Below, piece after piece: positions 10,601 to 22,406 of a stretch of 64,000 nt of DNA. Within the stretch, counting starts at the first letter, position 1, and the number at the start of each line of letters is the position of its first letter. Position numbers and translations under genes: made by a program. Source of the DNA: Omphiscola glabra (lineage: Eukaryota > Mollusca > Gastropoda > Lymnaeidae); the NCBI GenBank assembly GCA_964017045.1, contig OZ024806.1, positions 9,878,488 through 9,942,487 on the forward strand, written 5' to 3'. The notes beneath the pieces are model-generated. The model was given only the letters and a program-made list of their open reading frames with translations. It ran no database searches and had not been told where the DNA came from.

Positions 10601-12992
10601 TCTAAACAGAAGCTAGCATCTAATGTTCATATCTACCTTTTTTTTTTTTTTTTTTTTTTTTTTAAAGTTGTATTTGATTCTCTTATTTCATAAGAAATAA
10701 TATAAACAAATGCTTTTCAAAAGATTAACTGTGGAATAATATCACACTGTCAGCATCATACAAAGTGTGCAGTATAAATCTTCTTTTAAGTTTGTTATAC
10801 ACTATACATGATGCATTTATATAAATGATCATCTAAAATAAAATTGATCTCACTTAACAGCTTCTAATTAGCTTTAATCAAGAAAGAATCAAGAGTAGTC
10901 ATATATGTCTTAGAGTTTTCAAGGAAAATGTAGATTGCTTAAGATTAATAAAGGTAAAGTTACCCTATGTTAGAGACATGCTACCATAGTTTTTAAGAGT
11001 TTGTTTACCCAAGACTATGTTTTCTTTTTTTAAAATAATACTTGTATAGATATTATTTTTTTCCCTTGCTTAACTTAAGTATGACTGACAACTGGTGGAT
11101 ACAAATTTTAAGAATAATGTTCATTGAGGAATTATCCAGTATATGTAATCTAACAAAGTAATGAGTAAAATGGAAAATAAATTTCACAAGATTTAATAAA
11201 TAGATTATAGTATTCATTTGAAAAATCTATAATGATGACCTCTACAGACCTTCCAATTATTGCAGCTGAAAAATAAGAAGTGAATAGCTATGTATACTAA
11301 AATATATTTTAAAGATAACATAAATGATAAAATAAAAGGAAATCACCCTGTATCAGGCTTCCAGCTCTTACTAGCTTGCAATTCATAACTGAAAGTTTCA
11401 GGCCTAATAATATTAGTTTGTACATTTATTTTTCAGATATAAAATTGAAATTAACTTAAATTTTTGACAAATTGTATTTAAATTTATATTCATCAGCATT
11501 GTAAAAATGCTTACAATTACTTTTAAGACATTGACATTTAGATGTTTGGAAACTTAGGTGCTATTTATTATTATGAAAAATAATTATAAACATCAATGTG
11601 TTGATCAGGACTGTTACTAATGCTCCAAGAAATATAATATATTATCAAGTCAATACACCCATATTTTCTAATAATAATAAAGCATATTTTTAATTAACAG
11701 TTTCATTTTTATATGAATCTAATTTGAGCACACATAGATTCCAGTTATCTTGTTTATTTCTGCATGAAAATATGTGTCTTTTGGTATACTCTTGTAATTA
11801 ATACTACACTCAATTATTTTTTTCACCATGATGGGAGAAATATTTCTATGTCTATGCATGGCCCAGAAGAAAAAAAAGGGTAACAAAGTTTTTTTAAAGC
11901 AAGAGAGAGAAATGCATAGTGACATATGAACAATCAGAGAGCGCTTATTGGTTAATTTTTAATTTAAATGAAAAGAAAGAAAGGTGATGGAAAACAAATA
12001 GAGAAAATACTTGATAAAAGTATGTATATAGACTATTTTAAAAATCATTATGAATTTAATATAGTTAATTATGTTTTGTTTTCATTGATTATCACTTGTA
12101 CTGACTGCTTAACTGTTTAAGGTGGTGGTGGTTCTTGTCTTTTATTTATTTAAAATATACACATTTTAAAATACTTTTTGTTGTCTTTCTCTTGTTCCAA
12201 GTTTCTATGCTGTTTTCACTTTTTTTTCTATTTAAATAACTTTAATAAGTGAGCACAACTCAAGAAAGCAATAATGATTGATTTCTCAAATTCCATTTCT
12301 AGCTATTTTGAAGTTGGCCAATCGTATTTATTATTTATCCAACATTTAGAACTTCAATGATTTAGAATAATGAAGATGTAGCTAGCTTCATGAGTTCCTG
12401 TTTAACAAATACTAATATAATAACAAATTTCACTTTAGACACAAAGATTTAATTTTTTTAAAGTTTTCTGCATTGAAAATAATTTTTGATACTCTGTCCA
12501 AGTGTCAGAAACAAAAATTTATTTTGTAAATTTTCACTTATGAAATAAGTATTTGAAGAAACCTTGTTATGCTTCATACTGGAGTATGCTAATTAAATTT
12601 ATTTTTTTTTGAAAATTGCAAAATACAATGATCTTGCCATGGTATTGTTTCATTAAAAGTTAATACGGGGTACCTAAATATATGCTAATATTTTTTCCAG
12701 GGAGAGAATAGATGTTTTTACTTAGTAATTTTTTTTGCCAAAAATTTTATTGTAGTATTGTTAGCAAAAAAGAAGTTTTTTTTAATGTGTAAATAATTTT
12801 AAAAGCAATTTGTCCATTAAATGTTTGAAAAGAAAGAAAGTTCAATGCCTTGATATGAATTTCAATAGATTTAATGCAATGGATTCTAACTATTATATTT
12901 CGCTCCCATCCATGAATAGTGAAACCATTGATAACTAAGAGATAAATTTCATGTATTCATCTATGGGTTTCTGATTAATATTATATGTATAA

Positions 12993-13041
<49 letters not shown>

Positions 13042-13050
13042 AACACACAT

Positions 13051-13137
<87 letters not shown>

Positions 13138-14050
13138 TAATATTATAAAATATTAAATATGTGATTATATGCATGCCCAAGTGATTTTGGTTATGTAATT
13201 AAGAGTTGGTGTGGTCCTGCATTTCTCAAACCTGATTCAAAAGTGTCAAACTGAAACACATTATTTGTATCCAATTATTGGCAAGGTTTTTATATAATTT
13301 TTTTACTGTAAAAAGGATTTATTTGTAATACTTTTTATTGTTATTATTATTAGAGTTAGACTCTTTATGAATTTTTAAATTACTGGATAAGTTTTCTATA
13401 ATGGATGAGTGCTATTTCTTATCAAAGATTTGTAACAATGTGGGGACAAAATTCAATTAACTATATATTTGATTATTGGTGCAAAGTTTCTTTTTCCAAA
13501 TTAATATAAGATAAATAAATACAATATTGTTCTGAACTTTTAATGCAAGTCTTTAAACTAGAGATGTGACCTTCAATACAAAAAAAAGATTTTTAATTAA
13601 AAAAAAAATTGCCCTTATCTTTAAGTAAAAAGTGACATCTTATAATCAGGAGTGGTCTATACTCTGAACAATATGGTATTATGTCATTCTGTAATATGGA
13701 AAAGCATCTTTTCATATTTTCAATCAAATATATTCAATTTAAAAGCAAGAAATAAATTTTAAAAAATAATTTTTCATTTTTTTTTTTTCAATTGATCTTG
13801 CTTTAACTTTAACTATGAAAATAAGATCTTCATTTTTAAAATCGATTACAAATATTGAGGACCAAGATTTCCATTGATAGCAAACTCTTTGATTTGCATT
13901 AACTTGAAATTTCTAAACCATATTCAAGTATTTAGAAGACTTTAAGAGTCATGTTCTTTAGATGCTAATTGAACAGAGAACTTCCTGCATGTATATATGA
14001 ACTGCCATTGGAAATTTTCATTATTACCTAAGCTTTGACTGGAATGTACA
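6661..14050. other. Long AT-rich stretch without a recognisable gene
   Basis: About 7.4 kb with no supported exon on either strand. It holds a T run of 73 bases (7610-7682), TA-rich microsatellites (8290-8345 and 12990-13133), another long T run near 10638 and many AATAAA motifs. It is strikingly poor in transposons and minisatellites compared with the rest of the window. It may be a very long 3' UTR of the channel gene or intergenic DNA. Confidence 0.5.
12990..13133. repeat. (TA)n microsatellite
   Basis: Near-continuous TATATA sequence broken by short CAAACACACATATACA spacers. Confidence 0.9.
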
Positions 14051-15494
14051 GGATGGATTGGACTTGTGTTCTCCATTTATTTATTTATTAATTACCTATT
14101 TATTACATTATCTTACTGTTTGTTTTAAAGGTTTTTTTTTGTTTTTTTTTTGTTTTTTTTTCTTCTCTTTTCTGTTTCTCTATCTTCATACAAATGGTTC
14201 AAATGTTTCCCCAAGTGATGAAGATTTCATAATAAATTGTTTAATTCATAACTGCCAACGTCTTCAAACGTTATTAGATTAATTGGACAGTGTCATGCAT
14301 TTATGCAGTAGAGGGGGGCATCGGAGCAATCTCGTGGTGATGAGCAAGTTCCTTTTCAGGTTGAATGGTGCTTCTTCAACTCTGCTCCCGTGGATTGGTA
14401 TCTCTCACACGCCCGTAGTAGCTGGTCCTCAACAAGTAAAAATGCAAAGATTTTTGTTTTTTTTAATTAAATTAATTGTACAATTTTCCCTGCTGCAATG
14501 TGGATAAAGCCTGCTTTCCATTACAGTAAAAAGATAAGGGATGCACTGACCATAACTATAATAATCTTTAAACACATTTACAACTTCATACACCCAGGCA
14601 CTGTTTTTTTTTTTTTTTAAAACAAAACTAGGCAAACTCTGTCCAAGTGTTTGTTAAATAATCATTTTATTATTACATGTCACAATTTAATGAGCTTCTT
14701 GAGGTCCAAGCTTATCATAATACAGGAGACATTACAAAGACATTACACTGTAAGATCAAAAGAACTAAGTTTATTCCTCAATTTATATGACTCAAAGGTT
14801 GGGTTTTGAGGGGAATTTTTTTTTTTTTTTTTTTTTTTAAATCATTAACTTTAAAGTACACTCTAAAAGATTAAATACTGGAAACCATTAGTCACTTCAG
14901 ACTCACAATCTTACCCAATATCAGGTCTTCAGTAACTACAATGCAAAGTTCCCAGAACATTACATAATAATAGTAGTTCATTATAGAAGATCACAGGTTA
15001 ATTTAAGGACCTTGGGTACCGCATTAAACTACTAGAGGAGATCACAGATCCGTTTAACCTGATCTTTTCCCCTTGCTCCTAACACAATCAGCTTTTATTC
15101 TTCGGGCTAAGTACGTACACTTATACTATAGATTAGCCCCCACCTGCTGAACAAACAAATACCAACTTCTTTGGGGTTTGTGCTTGTTACTACTTTGTTT
15201 ATAAATACAGTGACACCTCCCTGTCACTACAGCTTTGCCTAAGTTTTTTCCAATCAATCAATCTGCACCTCCCCTCCCACCTCTACAGATGGTAAAACAT
15301 TCCTAGGCCTTTCTACCAAACCATGAAACACTGCAGTGCTTGGGAACTGTGGTCTTAATCAACTAGAACAACTAAGTGTGATGGGAAAAGTGGTCTTAAT
15401 CAACTAGAAAAACTAAGTCTGATTAATAAATAGTGTAGCAGGGACTAAATTTGAGCAGGTGGGTCATAGCATGGGACAAAAATATATATGTATA
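14051..15494. other. Non-coding stretch between the convergent genes
   Basis: The + strand is open at 14058-14507 in two successive frames, but the translations are low in complexity or unlike any known family. I see no splice context and no RNA gene. Confidence 0.4.
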
Positions 15495-15658
15495 TACCGT
15501 ATTTTACGGACTATAAGACGCACCTTAATTTTTAAGCAATTTTTTTTTTAAATATTTTTTTTTACCATTTTTACATTAATTTCGAGTAAAAGACACCTGC
15601 ATTTTGGAGGCAATTTATCAAAGAAAAAAGTGTGTCTTATAGTCCGTAAAATATGGTA
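15495..15658. mobile_element. Palindromic MITE with TACCGTATTTTACGGACTAT ends
   Basis: The left end TACCGTATTTTACGGACTAT and right end ATAGTCCGTAAAATATGGTA form a near-perfect inverted repeat of about 28 bp around a T/A-rich core. It lies within a TA-repeat flank, compatible with a TA target. The CCGTATTTTxCGGACTATAA end is a widespread MITE type in animals, from memory. Confidence 0.75.
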
Positions 15659-16092
15659 TATATATATGCCTGTGCATGTGATTTTAACAGTAGAACCTGC
15701 TAATCATGAGAAGAATGCTTGCAAGTTACACACTGTTAATAAGTTATGGCTCAGCAACTATAAATAACCAATAAATAACCAATCTCATGAAGCATTGAAA
15801 CACATAAGTACAAACTAGCATGCACTACTCAAATATTAAAGTACAGCTATAGCCACAGTTAAATAGCACGTCCAAACACATAAGCACAAATGTACTTCTA
15901 TCAACTCTGGAGGCAACATTTTTTACATGTTTATTATTAAAATAGATGAAAGCATGGCATAAGTGGCTGTGATCTGTCAAGCGAGGGCAGCTTCAAAAGG
16001 TCAGTAAAGGAGGTCAGGGATTAATTTATTTGTGAACAGGAGTGGGGATTAATTATTTGCCCCTTTGAGGTCAGCATTTTTAATGTGCGATT

Positions 16093-16570
16093 TTATGGGA
16101 GGTCACATTTCGGATGGGAGGTCACATTTAGGATGGGAGGTCACATATAGGATGGGAGGTCACATTTAGGATGGGGAGGTCACATTTAGGATGGGGAGGT
16201 CACATTTAGGATGGTAGAGGTCACATTTAGGATGGGGAGGTCACATATAGGATGGGAGGTCACATTTAGGATGGAAGGTCACATTTAGGATGGGAGGTTA
16301 CATTTAGGATGGAAGGTCACATATAAGATGGGGAGGTCACATTTAGGATGGGGAGGTCACATTTAGGATGGGGATGTCACATTTAGGATGGGGATGCCAC
16401 ATTTAGGATGGGGATGTCACATTTAGGATGGGAAGGTCACATTTAGGATGGGAAGGTCACATTTAGGATGGGGAGGTCACATTTAGGATGGGAAGGTCAC
16501 ATTTAGGATGGGGAGGTCACATTTAGGATGGGGAGGTCACATTTAGGATGGGAAGGTCACATTTAGGATA
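16093..16570. repeat. 19-20-bp minisatellite, about 25 units
   Basis: Direct repeats of GGTCACATTTAGGATGGG, with one- or two-base length variation in the G run. Confidence 0.92.
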
Positions 16571-16756
16571 GGAGTGAACAGATAGTATCCTGTACTTGTG
16601 GGAAATTGCAATAATTCCTTTCCATATGAAAACTATATCTTTAGCAGAAACAAAATCTCAGGTTAGGAAATACATCCAATGAATGCTTTCATTAATAAAA
16701 ACAATAAAAGAGTTGTTTCTAATAAAAGAAATTTGTTCAAGAATATTTAAGGGAGA

Positions 16757-17292
16757 AACAAAAACTTGGATGATATCTGCAAGTTAGTGAAAGATTGAGA
16801 ACAAAAAACTTGGATGATATCTGCAAGTTAGTGAAAGATTGAGAACAAAAAACTTGGATGATTTCTGCAAGTTAGTGAAAGATTGAGAACAAAAAACTTG
16901 GATGATATCTGCAAGTTAGTGAAAGATTGAGAACAAAAAACTTGGATGATTTCTGCAAGTTAGTGAAAGATTGAGAACAAAAAACTTGGATGATATCTGC
17001 AAGTTAGTGAAAGATTGAGAACATAAAACTTGGATGATATCTGCAAGTTGGTGAAAGATTGAGATCAAAAAACTTGGATGATATCTGCAAGTTAGTGAAA
17101 GATTGAGAACAAAAAATTTGGATGATATCTGCAAGTTAGTGAAAGATTGAGAACATAAAACTTGGATGATATCTGCAAGTTAGTGAAAGATTGAGAACAT
17201 AAAACTTGGATGATATCTGCAAGTTAGTGAAAGATTGAGAACAAAAAACTTGGATGATATCTGCAAGTTAGTGAAAGATTGAGAACAAAAAA
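16757..17292. repeat. 44-bp minisatellite, about 12 units
   Basis: Units contain ACTTGGATGATATCTGCAAG followed by TTAGTGAAAGATTGAGAAC. They are highly uniform, with scattered A/T and G/A differences. This array directly follows an unrelated one (16093-16570). Confidence 0.92.
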
Positions 17293-18717
17293 CAACACTT
17301 AGGCATCTTGGGTTTGGGGCATAATGACCTAAATAATTAGCTTGCAAAGCCTCATGTTTATATACTATAAATAGCTTTTACTTTGAAGCTCTCCTCCAAC
17401 CACCCGCCTTTACACATAAATATTTTCGTTCATTGTTTTATTTTCATTGGCTCAGGTGAAAATGCTGATTTTTTAAAAAAGTGTATCACATGATAATACA
17501 CAAACATTAGATTTCAAATGTACAATGGGGTATGCCATGTTTCAGTATTTCTTTTTCAATTTTAATACCACCACAAATAAGATAATGTGGGACAACACAC
17601 TGACCCATTGGACACCACACTGGCACATCTGACCCCACGCCGACACATTGGACACCACACTGACCCATTGGACACCACGCTGACACAAAAATGCTTGACG
17701 TGACCACAGGAATACAACACGTCGCGGGGAGGTTGCTGTCCGATGTGACCTAGCTTAGACATCTTCAACATAAACCATCTTGTGGCCAGACTACCCATAA
17801 GCTCAAAGGGTGTAACATTGCGGGATGGAGCTCTGATTAAACATGTACACACTGCTTGGAAACACTCTACACCAAAAAATTTTGAAAATGCCATTAAGAT
17901 GTTCTCAAACCATATGGTGCCAGCCCACTCCGTATTATAATATATGTAGATATTCTAATGTTTACATGCATTACTTTATTAATATAAATATATTAAGAAA
18001 CAAGGCGAATTTTCTACAACTTTTCACATTCTATACAGCACTTTATTATATTTTTTTTGTTATATTACATTGATTAAAAAATAAGATTGTAAGATATGAA
18101 AAATAGTGTGTACTTTCTGAAGCAATTCTTCACTTCAAAAAACGCACCCCAAAAGAAAAAGTTCAGAAACAATTACTGAAATGTTCATACTTTGGAGAAA
18201 AGGGGGGGGGGGGAATTCCGACTCCACTTTTAAATCTGTGACTCTTGAGTCTGTTCTCAGATCGGCTTGGAATACTCAAGCTCGACTAAAGAAGTATTTT
18301 TGGGTACGTTAATGTTGCATGAGATATGGATATATGTTTTTTTTTTTTTTAAAAGGTAGAACTCTTCATCAATGAAAGTAGGACCACTTTCAACTACGTA
18401 AATCAGAGACAAATGGGCACAGGCCCGACCGTAGTTAAATCCATTTTGGTTATTATTTCAGAGCAAGGAGTAAAAATCCAAACACATACCATACAGAGAG
18501 ACAGAGAACACTCAAGTGTATTCAGATCACTGCACGTGGACTTAGCCTAATTATATTACATGCAATCGTTTGTCTGTAAAGCTGGATACCGTTACAACAG
18601 TGCACAAAGACGCATACACAAAATAGCACCAAATAGTACGCTTACAAAATTGGCGTCACTTATCGCCTATAACAGTATCGTCTATAACAGTATATACTAA
18701 AACAATAACATCAGATG
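17293..18717. other. No supported gene
   Basis: Holds a short TGACCCATTGGACACCACAC direct repeat (about 17600-17685) and an open - strand frame at 17562-17894, with a faint resemblance to the end of a retroelement integrase that I do not trust. Otherwise it is AT-rich. Confidence 0.4.
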
Positions 18718-18796
18718 CCTCAGGGAAAAAAATGATCATACGGCCTCAGGAAAAAAATGATCATACGGCCTCAGGAAAAAAATGATCATACGGCAT
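18718..18796. repeat. 26-bp direct repeat, 3 units
   Basis: Three units of CCTCAGGAAAAAAATGATCA followed by TACGG, nearly identical. Confidence 0.85.
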
Positions 18797-19145
18797 CATG
18801 AAACTACAGGAGCTGAAATGTACATACAAAATCTAGAATAAAATAATATGACTAAAAAAAAAAAGAAATGTCACAGTACAAGAAATGTAAGGAGTGTGAT
18901 TGCTCTGGGTGTTCCCAAATAATGATATGGTTGGGACCACTAAGAGAAAGTAACTCTTGCTCAGCTACAAAACACATGAACCTAAATAGCTCAAAAAGGT
19001 CTTCCTGTTGCGGGTGAACAAACAGCTGTCAAGTATTAATTTAATATTTTCTTTTGTTGAGGAAATTAATTTTTTTTAAATGTAATGATTAAATTTTAAG
19101 TCATTTCTTCAACAAAAGAAAATATGGAAATACAGTTTACAAATT

Positions 19146-19288
19146 TTCAAATTTATAAGGATACATTCAGGCAAATAATAACAGGGGGGTTCTGAATCAG
19201 GGACACATTCAGGCATATAATAACAGGGAGGTTCTCAATCAGGGACACCTTCAGGCATATAATAACAGGGAGGTTCTGAATCAGGGAA
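19146..19288. repeat. About 43-bp direct repeat, 3 units
   Basis: Three units of GGCATATAATAACAGGGAGG followed by TTCTGAATCAGGGACAC with minor changes. Confidence 0.85.
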
Positions 19289-20072
19289 CCAGTAACATTA
19301 AAGATGAAGAACCACTGAATACTGCTTTGATTAGAGAGCTGCTAATGAATCTACAAAACATAAGGCAAAGATAAAAGTATGTACAAGATAAAATGTCAGA
19401 CTGAATTAATGATTTCTCACATTCAATAAACAAAAGGTTGCGCTGCAGATGACAGATTGGATGGCATGTGTAAATTTCACACAAAAAATTTTTATTTTTT
19501 TATTTTTAAGGGATATTTACTGTCTCATAAAAATGACAGGGGTTTTAAGCACATGGCTGAGTTTGCCACTGAAAGGCCATTAGATGAGATGGAATAACAT
19601 AAAGTTAAATGTCCTGCCAGACAATTTAGAAGCCTTGAACCCAAGATGAAAAAAGCCCGCCCTCCCCCCCCCCCCCCCCCAGCCACAATCCATGACCTTG
19701 ATGGAAGATCAAAAAAAAAAATAGATGACTTCCTTAAATATTTATCATAATCACAATAGAGGCATGTAACAGGGAGCAACAAGAGAAGTATGCGCTAACT
19801 GTCTGCCAGTCAGGTTAAAAAGATACCTCCTTTAACACTTGAACGCATTCCTTTAACACTTGAATAGCCATCATTCTATCATAAACTTTGTGGGCACTGT
19901 AAGGAAGCAATTTTTTAAAATTTAAATTAATCGGTTATTTATTGATGAAATACTGGAGGACGCTTGATACCTGTCCTCTATAAAGGTTGTTAAACTTTAC
20001 CCATCTGCTTAGTGGGGTGAGAAAATTGTAACATAAATCTTTTCCAAGCTGTAAGTTTCACATGCCACTTAA

Positions 20073-20178
20073 CCCATTTAGAATGGCTAGTTCAGCCGGC
20101 CAGCCATTTAGAATGGCTAGTTCAGCCGGCCAGCCATTTAGAATGGCTAGTTCAGCCGGCCACCCATTTAAAATGGCT
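20073..20178. repeat. 30-bp minisatellite, about 3.5 units
   Basis: Repeats of CATTTAGAATGGCTAGTTCA followed by GCCGGCCAGC. The units are almost identical and lead straight into the next array. Confidence 0.9.
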
Positions 20179-20397
20179 AGTAGTGAGGTCTACTAAGGAG
20201 CATAAGCTGTTTGCAGACAATGTTTAAAGATTGTGTGTAGTGAGGTCTACTAAGGAGCATAAGCTGTTTGCAGACAATGTTTAAAGATTGTGTGTAGTGA
20301 GGTCTACTAAGGAGCATAAGCTGTTTGCAGACAATGTTTAAATATTGTGTGTAGTGAGGTCTACTAAGGAGCATATTTGCAGACAATGTTTAAAGAC
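20179..20397. repeat. 57-bp minisatellite, about 4 units
   Basis: Repeats of TAGTGAGGTCTACTAAGGAG followed by CATAAGCTGTTTGCAGACAA and TGTTTAAAGATTGTG. The last unit lacks a short segment (AAGCTG). Confidence 0.9.
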
Positions 20398-22406
20398 TGT
20401 TTCAGATATGTAGGGTACAGCAGCCCCTTGGAGTATTGGCCAACAATGTCCTGTGAGCGCAGGACTCACATCTAGCAGAGGTGAAAGTAAGTGTCGTGAA
20501 ACATTCTCCTTTCCCCCAAACAAGGTGTCTGACAAGCTGGGCTGATTTAATCAGTGAGTAAAGCCAAGTAAAAATTTGTATGAACATCTGAACTGCAGCT
20601 CACCATTAGGCTACTTGTATATATGTATGTATGTATATGAATGTATAATGTATATTATATATATATACATATACATATACATACATATATATATATGCAT
20701 TTATTTATGTGTGTATATATATGTCATATATATATATAAAACTAATAAAATACTTGTAACAAAAATAAAATAAATCTGCAGCAAAGGTGAGCAGAATGCA
20801 TGAAAAATTGTCATTTGGACAACACAGCAGTGTATGGGGCTGGCAATCAGTTTTTCTCAGAAATCTTGACACGGAATATCAATTCGAGTTACACTATATG
20901 GATCTATGGAGTTTTTATAGAGGCAGCCAAATCATAGGTCATACCTTGTAAATGGCAGTGTTCTTTCAAAACATATCCGTGGGGAAAAGTGTTCGGGGCC
21001 GTATACATTGTAATGTACAATGACAGTACAACATATTTTTTTTAAAAAAAGTAAAATATAAAAATATAATAATCTAAAGACATTAAAATTGTAAAGCCTC
21101 CATAGACAATGGAAAAAAAATAAATTTTAACATAATTAATCTGAAGATTTACTTTTCTTTAAAGACTTGTTCTTAGATCTTATACAAATTCGTATTTAGC
21201 TTTTTCATTCAGTATCAAGTATCAATACAGTAATGGTCTTCATATTATATTTATTTTTTTTTTTTAAATGGAAGACACGCAGATGTACAAACGGAAATGA
21301 TGCGCAATAGTTTACAGGATCCGAAACACAGATGTAAAATATTTTGTGAACAAAGGCGTATTATGCTTATCAAATAGAAGAGGATAAAAAGTCCGAGGTC
21401 TAGTCGCAGCAATCAAATTATCAGAATGTTCAGATAAAAGAGAATTGCAGCTGTTCTCCAGCTGAAATTGAAGTTAAAATCTTTATCGCCAGATAAGCAC
21501 AAAATAAAATCGGCAAGAACACATTGAACTGTGTCAAACACTGACAAGGTATTAATTATACACACAACAATTAACTTCTCGGGTACCTTTGATTCTTAAA
21601 CTTAAAACAACACATGTATAAAATTCAATCTAAGTTATTGGCATGCTTCAATTGCCAGCCAATTTATTCTAATGTTGATCATGACTAAATCTAAATTTGC
21701 GCTTCCCCTTAATGACTTTAAGACAATGCCATGAAATGATCTAGATTTCAAAGTGGCACTTTGAGGACTAAATGAAGAAAAATAACACACACCATAAAGC
21801 TGCTCACGCACATACATCATGATGCAAATTTCACCCCCCACACACCTTCTACCATACAGCGTTAGATTAGCTCGTCATGTCGTGGGTTAAAGCTAAAATT
21901 CAATCGTGGGATATTCATAAATCTCCCGAGTCATGCAGTCTCAGTGCCATAAAGCTTTCAAGTCATAGAGATACACTCTCAAGAGGGAAACCGCGGGTGC
22001 AGGCTGGCAACTGATAAAGGGGGGGGGGGGGGTGTATCACTCTAAAACAAGTGAGATTCATTTAAAAAGTCAGAGGGGACCGATTTGTCAAAAAAAAGAA
22101 GACCAACCATTACAGAAAAAACTTGTCCCCACTAACGCAAGCGATTCAATCCAACATTAAGGAAAAGAAATATTTTCCATGTTGAACGACCAAACATAAA
22201 AGTGCAGTCAATTTCTAAGGGTAAGACAATGTTTTTAAAGAAAAAAAATTGGATCAGACCTTTGTGTTCCAAGTGGTCACTTTCAACAAGCACTTAAAAA
22301 CTTATTGTCATGGACATGTGTTAGTTGAAAAAGGACCAGCAGAATATTCTCTCTATATATTTTTTTTCCACCATCCATCCCAGATGTACTAGAAACTGGG
22401 AATTCA
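20398..22406. other. Region downstream of EXTL3, probable 3' UTR in part
   Basis: Contains a TATG/TA microsatellite (about 20615-20745) and a G run at 22020-22031. On the - strand the 3' UTR of EXTL3 must start at 22406 and run leftwards. TTTATT at 21250-21255 (AATAAA on the - strand) is one possible polyadenylation signal. No other gene is supported. Confidence 0.4.

Noticed and set aside
17562..17894. Possible retroelement integrase remnant (NVTPFELM)
   Set aside because: Only one short motif is suggestive, there is no neighbouring retroelement domain, and half of the frame is a direct repeat.
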